Origin: Acidobacteriota bacterium
GTDB taxonomy: Bacteria > Acidobacteriota > Blastocatellia > Pyrinomonadales > Pyrinomonadaceae
Assembly: GCA_016703965.1 (NCBI GenBank)
Contig: JADJBB010000023.1
Span: forward strand, 1-41,569
Length of the DNA: 41,569 bases
Reading direction: 5' to 3'
Part shown: positions 37,932-41,569 of the stretch, one piece after another
Numbering within the stretch: the stretch's first letter is position 1
How the letters are laid out: each line of letters opens with the position of its first letter
Made by a program: the position numbers and the translations under genes
The notes under the pieces: generated by a model
The model's database searches: none
What the model was told of the DNA's origin: nothing
Seen by the model: only the letters and a program-made list of their open reading frames with translations

Positions 37932-38644
37932 TCAGAACCGGGAGTCGTACCGTCGCTGTTCAACGATCGTTTCCACGCGTCGTCGATCGTAGTGCTTTGA
38001 TAAGATCAGTTCGGACTTGGAAACTTCTTCGCCTTGTCAGCCGCCAGTTTCCAAGAAGTCTACGTACATCTTGTGGTTCAGAGTGGCATCGCTCGCTGGC
38101 GTGGTCCGCATTGAATGGAGTGTCAAACATTAGTTTCCAAACTTCGCTGAGTGTAGAAGGATGGGTCTCAGGAACCGTTTTTTCCAAAGCAGATCTTGCC
38201 GGAAACCGACATTCGGCAGCGGAGCGACGGCAAGGTGGGTGTTAGCCGAAATATGAGATGAGGCAGCGGCCCAAAGATATATTCTCGTCCTTTACCAAGA
38301 AGGATGAGGGGGCATCAGGACTGAGATCTCAACAGTGCCTTGTCAGAAAAGCGATGGTTATCTTTCGTATTGCGGCTGGTTCATACGATAAGATTGCATT
38401 GCCTTCGAGCCTCACGGTAACGCATAACCCGCTTATCCAGCCATCCCGTATCTGTGGAACTTTCTAAATGCTCTCGCCACCTGGTCCCCTGGAGAGCCTT
38501 CAACGACACAGATGATTCTTTAAGATCGGCAAAGAGATATTGGCCCGGCAGAAAATAGAGAGCAGCTGAAGCATCGGCAGGTATTTGCAGGGGTGTTATT
38601 CGCGGCTTACCTTTGCCTCCGGCCTGACCTTTCCGGTGTTCCAG
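37932..38644 (-). pseudogene. PRTRC-B: predicted E2-like protein, heavily frameshifted
   Basis: Segments across frames read ITPLQIPADASAALYFLPGQ and YLFADLKESSVSLKALQGT near the start, GLCVTVRLEGNAILSYEP in the middle, then PLPNV, GKICFGKN (Cys codon 38189-38191) and HPSTLSEVWKLMFDTPFNAD. The last part matches the PRTRC-B pattern PL-N-V--G-VC-GN...P...I--W---FF-T-F, proposed in comparative work to be an E2-like fold with this Cys as the conserved residue. It occupies the canonical place between F and A. At least four breaks; both ends are approximate, and the start may overlap PRTRC-F. Confidence 0.7.
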
Positions 38645-39673
38645 AATGAAATAAGCTCACTAAAGAATGTCTGTGGATCTTCTTCGATCCTTTTATCTAA
38701 CTGTTCGAGATTCTTGAAGTACAGGTTTGCGGCCTTATAAGCCTCGGTCAACCATTCAACAGTCTCTTTGTCCCATTCAAACAAATCCGGATATGGGCAG
38801 TTAGTAGTGTCCAGCCACGGGTTACCGGTGGAGTGATCCACAAGGCGGATCAGATCGCTGAAAGGTTTTGCTTTTGCACCGTGCTTTTCCTTCCAGATAT
38901 TTTGATGTGCAGCCTTGATCGGAGGTAATGACTCCCTATCGACAGTGTACTTTTCTGAAAAGTAATTCCAGATATCATCATCCTCAAGAAAATAGAACAT
39001 CAGGCCGGCCAGATAGCTGTCTCTAAGGTGCGAAGTCAACTTCTTCACAGCAAAGGTCGAAATTCATCGGCGGTATCGCAAATCGTTCGAGTTCTAGCTC
39101 GGGATCATCATGCCAGTATTCGAGTAATGGAAAGCACTTATCATTTACAAGCTGAAAGAACTCATTCGTCCGTTCGCTGTACGCCTTAAAATAACCTGCT
39201 CGATACAGGCTCTTTGTTGACTGTTTCCAGGCCTTCGGAAACATTTCAATATAGAGCCGGTATTTGTCTTCCGATACGACTCTGGATACGGTTTCCGCAT
39301 GCATATATGGCGCCAGGCCCTTGATTTGAATCGCAGGTATTCGAGAGAGTCGGTTTAAACGGTCGCCAACCCCGGGCATTCCGTTCCCGATCGTCGCCAA
39401 TCCTAATCCGGTCATAGAGTCTAAATACCTCAGAACCCAATCGGAAGATAGTCGATCGCTGACGCCGGGCTCTTCTGAAACGCCTTTCGGTGCGATTCGA
39501 CTGCTTCGATCTCCTGAGTGCCGATATCAAGAATATTCTCGGCGTCGTTTACCTCTCGACGGTCAAAAGTTCCGATGCCTCCGCCGCATTAGTTGATCGG
39601 CAAGAATAATCGCCGGATTGATCTGCTCGATCTCCGCTCGCAATAATTCGAGTGGCGATTCATCAGGCTGCAT
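38596..39673 (-). pseudogene. PRTRC-F-like protein, three frameshifts
   Basis: From the ATG at 39673, which overlaps the end of PRTRC-C by 11 bases, joined frames give about 359 residues. N-terminal SPLELLRAEIEQINPAIILA and DAENILDIGTQEIEAVESHR are helical; the middle has IPAIQIKGLAPYMHAETVSR and FPLLEYWHDDPELELERF; the C-terminus has HLRDSYLAGLMFYFLEDDDI and a tail ending VRPEAKVSRE. Length, position between C and B and the acidic/aromatic pattern agree with PRTRC protein F, whose function is unknown. Breaks near 39577, 39440 and 39040. Confidence 0.65.
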
Positions 39674-39944
39674 ACCCTTTATGCTGCGCTCGCTTGACGA
39701 TAGTGACGCTAAGTTTTCCGTCCTTAACCTCGCGAGTGATATTCGCATTTTCGATCGAAGCGAAGTGCGGCTGAAGTACGACCTTCAGGGTCTTGTCTTC
39801 CTGTGCCAGCGACGCATCCAGTTCAAACGTCTGGCCCTCGATCTTTATCGTCGCCTTCGGATCGGTCACAGGAGCTGTCGCATCCGTACTTTCCGTCGAT
39901 TCAGTTTCGCCGTTGTTCGATTTTGCCGGGTGCATCTTCTTCAT
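39663..39944 (-). CDS. PRTRC-C: prokaryotic ubiquitin-like protein (Prok_Ub)
   Basis: 93 residues, intact. A Thr/Glu-rich leader (about 1-28) precedes a single beta-grasp domain: ATIKIEGQTFELDASLAQED, KTLKVVLQPHFASIENANIT and DGKLSVTIVKRAQHKG. This is the PRTRC-C/Prok_Ub pattern (L-D...P--ANA-I-----DG-L-V-I-KRA--KG). Other family members, as I recall, stop at the terminal KG; here YAA follows. It could be the substrate-conjugated modifier of the system, activated by ThiF. It is the one unbroken member of the conjugation set. Confidence 0.8.
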   Translation of the reverse strand: MKKMHPAKSNNGETESTESTDATAPVTDPKATIKIEGQTFELDASLAQEDKTLKVVLQPHFASIENANITREVKDGKLSVTIVKRAQHKGYAA

Positions 39945-40400
39945 GCTGACGTGTTAGTTTCGTTTTCCGTGATGTTCTATGCGCGCAAAGAGACTGTTGA
40001 TCTTTCGCTGGTTCCTGCGGTATCGCAATTGAGGTTGAAGATTCGTCGGATTTCGAATCTGATTTTTCGGAAGTATTGTTGGGATTTTTTGATGCCGCCT
40101 TGGGTGTTCGCTTTTTGGTTGCGGCCTGTTCCTTCTTCATCTTCTCGGCGGCCCATAGAGGAAGTGAGTTTCTGTACCGTTCGAGAGCCGCCGATAACGG
40201 ATGGATAGATTTAGCTCACCAAGTTCGCTACACCGGTTAATAAATGTAACTTCGGGAGCAAAGTCGTGCGAACGCACACTTACGATGCAATCTCGTTCCG
40301 TTGGATTCGGGCAGCAACTGGATCACAGCCGTGACGGTACATGCTTCAAAGTTGTACGGTTCTTTTTCCAGACAGAAAGACCGACCTTACGAACCGTTCA
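39901..40400 (-). pseudogene. Possible PRTRC-E, heavily frameshifted
   Basis: Joined frames read KEPYNFEACTVTAVIQLLPE, then VSVRSHDFAPEVTFINRCSE, LGELNLSIHPLSAALERYRN, SLPLWAAEKMKKEQAATKK and a long Lys/Ser/Glu tail (KAASKNPNNTSEKSDSK). The beta-strand stretch with 'PLS' followed by a helix and a Lys/Ala tail is reminiscent of PRTRC-E, and the place upstream of PRTRC-C is where E normally lies. The similarity is by eye and the boundaries are approximate; the end overlaps the start of PRTRC-C. Confidence 0.4.
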
Positions 40401-41083
40401 GTACCGATTATGTCGGCTGGGACGGCTTCACGGAGTGAGTTCATCAACGGAGCAGTTTCTAATGACTACCTCGACACCAGTAGCCGAGAGAATCGGAATC
40501 CTGTTCTTTGGCTTCCCGGTGGTGATACCCGTGTCCGAAGGCGGAATGAAATTCTGTTTCTCACACTTTCGGCTCACCCGCTGGCTCCAACGATTCCAAA
40601 TGGCTCCGAAGGCTCAACATCGAGACGATCTCTTCCTCGCATTCCGGCTTGCATTCGTTCGCGCAAGATGGTCGCTCGGGCCTGATTCTTCTGAATGGAC
40701 GATACTGAGAAACATGCCCTTTTCCTCGACGAATTCAGTCTTCACATCGGTGTTCGGTTCGGCAGATATCGCTGCTACGTTTGCGGACGTGTTTTTCACC
40801 GTACGCGGAATCGCTTGCTGAATTGGAGCGGATGTCCAGAATGGTTTTCGCGTTCGATATCTCGGGAGCCTCTCCAGAAACTTGCTCAGGAAAATGTTCC
40901 GAATGGTTACTTCTTCGGCGACCGAGTCATGTACTCAGCACCTTTCCAGAGCCCAACCCGAACTGCTGATTGTCCCCGCTACCTTGAAATCCCGCGATCT
41001 GATGCACTCAAACGCTATATTTGGGCAGTAAAGATCACAGTTGTTCGAATTTCTCCGTGATTATCAAAAGAATAAACAACCAT
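40400..41083 (-). pseudogene. Unrecognised, heavily frameshifted coding block
   Basis: An ATG at 41083, preceded by a repeated GGATAA ribosome-site-like stretch, opens MVVYSFDNHGEIRTTVIFTA. After breaks the minus strand continues through IAFECIRSRDFKVAGTISSS, KNTSANVAAISAEPNTDVKT, EFVEEKGMFLSIVHSEESGP, ANECKPECEEEIVSMLSLRS and ITTGKPKNRIPILSATGVEV to VPADIIGTERFVRS. These look like real protein in composition but I do not recognise a family. A Cys pair (CKPEC) might bind metal. It may be the same gene as the PRTRC-E candidate or a separate first gene of the operon. Confidence 0.4.
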
Positions 41084-41166
41084 GTTTGGTTATTATCCTT
41101 ATCCTTATCCATATAAGTGTTAGCTATAAAATGCACAGTCTGAAATAAATAAAGCCGCAAACTCCG

Positions 41167-41182
41167 CAAACGCCTGCGTTTG
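41167..41182. promoter_or_regulatory. Perfect 16-bp inverted repeat upstream of the PRTRC operon
   Basis: CAAACGC-CT-GCGTTTG is a perfect palindrome with a two-base centre, about 84 bases upstream of the first start codon (41083). The neighbouring text repeats CCGCAAA (41164-41170 and 41206 region). The size and position suit a dimeric repressor operator for the gene string that follows; a hairpin in the leader is the alternative. Confidence 0.5.
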
Positions 41183-41255
41183 GCTTTGAAACGCTATCCC
41201 GCAGCCGCAAATGAAATCCATTTAAAAAATCACGAAGCGTTTATGTTACGAGAAA

Positions 41256-41569
41256 TCAAAATAAGTCGATGAAGTAGTAATAATCAAACCTGCTTGCTAC
41301 CAGATTTCAGCCAAGACGCTTTGGGGCGTGTTCTACAAACGTTGCGGCGGCCTTGATGTACACTATCAAAGATCGTCTGTCGCCGGAGTCGAGGGTGACG
41401 GTCAGGTAATTGTTTTCCTTTTTCGTCAGCTAGTTCTAGTTCGGAACGGGAGTTGGTCTCTCCACTAAGCATACTGTTTGGCCTGAAGAGTGATCGCCGG
41501 TTCGTCAATGGTTTCGACTGCAAGGCGGAGTTGTAAATTTCTAATCTCTCGATAGTTCCCCTTCCATTC
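41256..41569 (-). pseudogene. Partial, frameshifted gene running off the right edge
   Basis: Minus-strand segments EWKGNYREIRNLQLRLAVET, IDEPAITLQAKQYA and, in another frame, KENNYLTVTLDSGDRRSLIV followed by YIKAAATFVEHAPKRLG look like one protein with breaks. It ends either at the TGA near 41307 or after NLVASRFDYYYFIDLF at 41256. The 5' end lies beyond the window. Family not recognised. Confidence 0.4.

Overview
The window looks like a bacterial chromosome or large-plasmid segment, probably from an Acidobacteriota lineage related to Blastocatellia/Pyrinomonadales. That placement is an inference from protein style (Asn/Ala/Thr-rich lipoprotein linkers, split heavy-metal efflux operons with YtkA-like and cupredoxin-like partners, FecR-like and Gly/Tyr-rich secreted proteins); no rRNA or other marker is present. 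Essentially every credible gene is on the minus strand, so transcription runs from high to low coordinates.

Positions 1-10,750 hold a copper/silver-type efflux operon. In transcription order: membrane-anchored YtkA/FixH-like protein, TolC-type outer membrane factor, small lipoprotein, large HlyD-type adaptor, three-domain metal-binding lipoprotein, a strictly 21-bp-phased repeat array (4427-4620), a cupredoxin-like protein, a DUF305 protein and an RND pump whose frame is broken many times. Positions 10,811-17,529 hold metal and envelope accessory genes: DUF3703, CDF exporter, MgtC-like protein, SRPBCC protein, a DsbA/DsbB-type pair, a TFIIB-type zinc finger protein, and a CadA/ZntA-type P-ATPase that has lost the segment carrying its phosphorylated aspartate. 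Positions 17,661-19,556 encode three secreted proteins. Positions 19,644-26,562 are a second, intact CzcCBA operon ending in a PII-like gene.

Positions 26,788-41,083 form a different module, with short gene spacings. In transcription order: a badly frameshifted block (PRTRC-E-like plus unknown), PRTRC-C (ubiquitin-like), PRTRC-F, PRTRC-B (E2-like), PRTRC-A (JAB/JAMM protease), ThiF/E1, an SNF2 helicase, an actin/Hsp70-like ATPase, a DUF2958 protein, a coiled-coil protein, a phage-type protein, a Ycf46-like AAA+ protein, DUF1257, DUF2997 and an NrdG-like radical SAM protein. This joins a complete prokaryotic ubiquitin-like toolkit to a remodelling helicase and an AAA+/radical-SAM group, and is the most interesting part of the window. 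The PRTRC-A and PRTRC-B genes are fragmented by frameshifts and are only visible after joining frames.

Frameshifts are dense in the first 4.4 kb and from about 32 kb to the end, and rare between. Protein conservation continues across the breaks and several lie in homopolymers, so most are probably base-calling errors near the ends of a long-read contig rather than decay. Coordinates of broken genes are for the whole conceptual gene.
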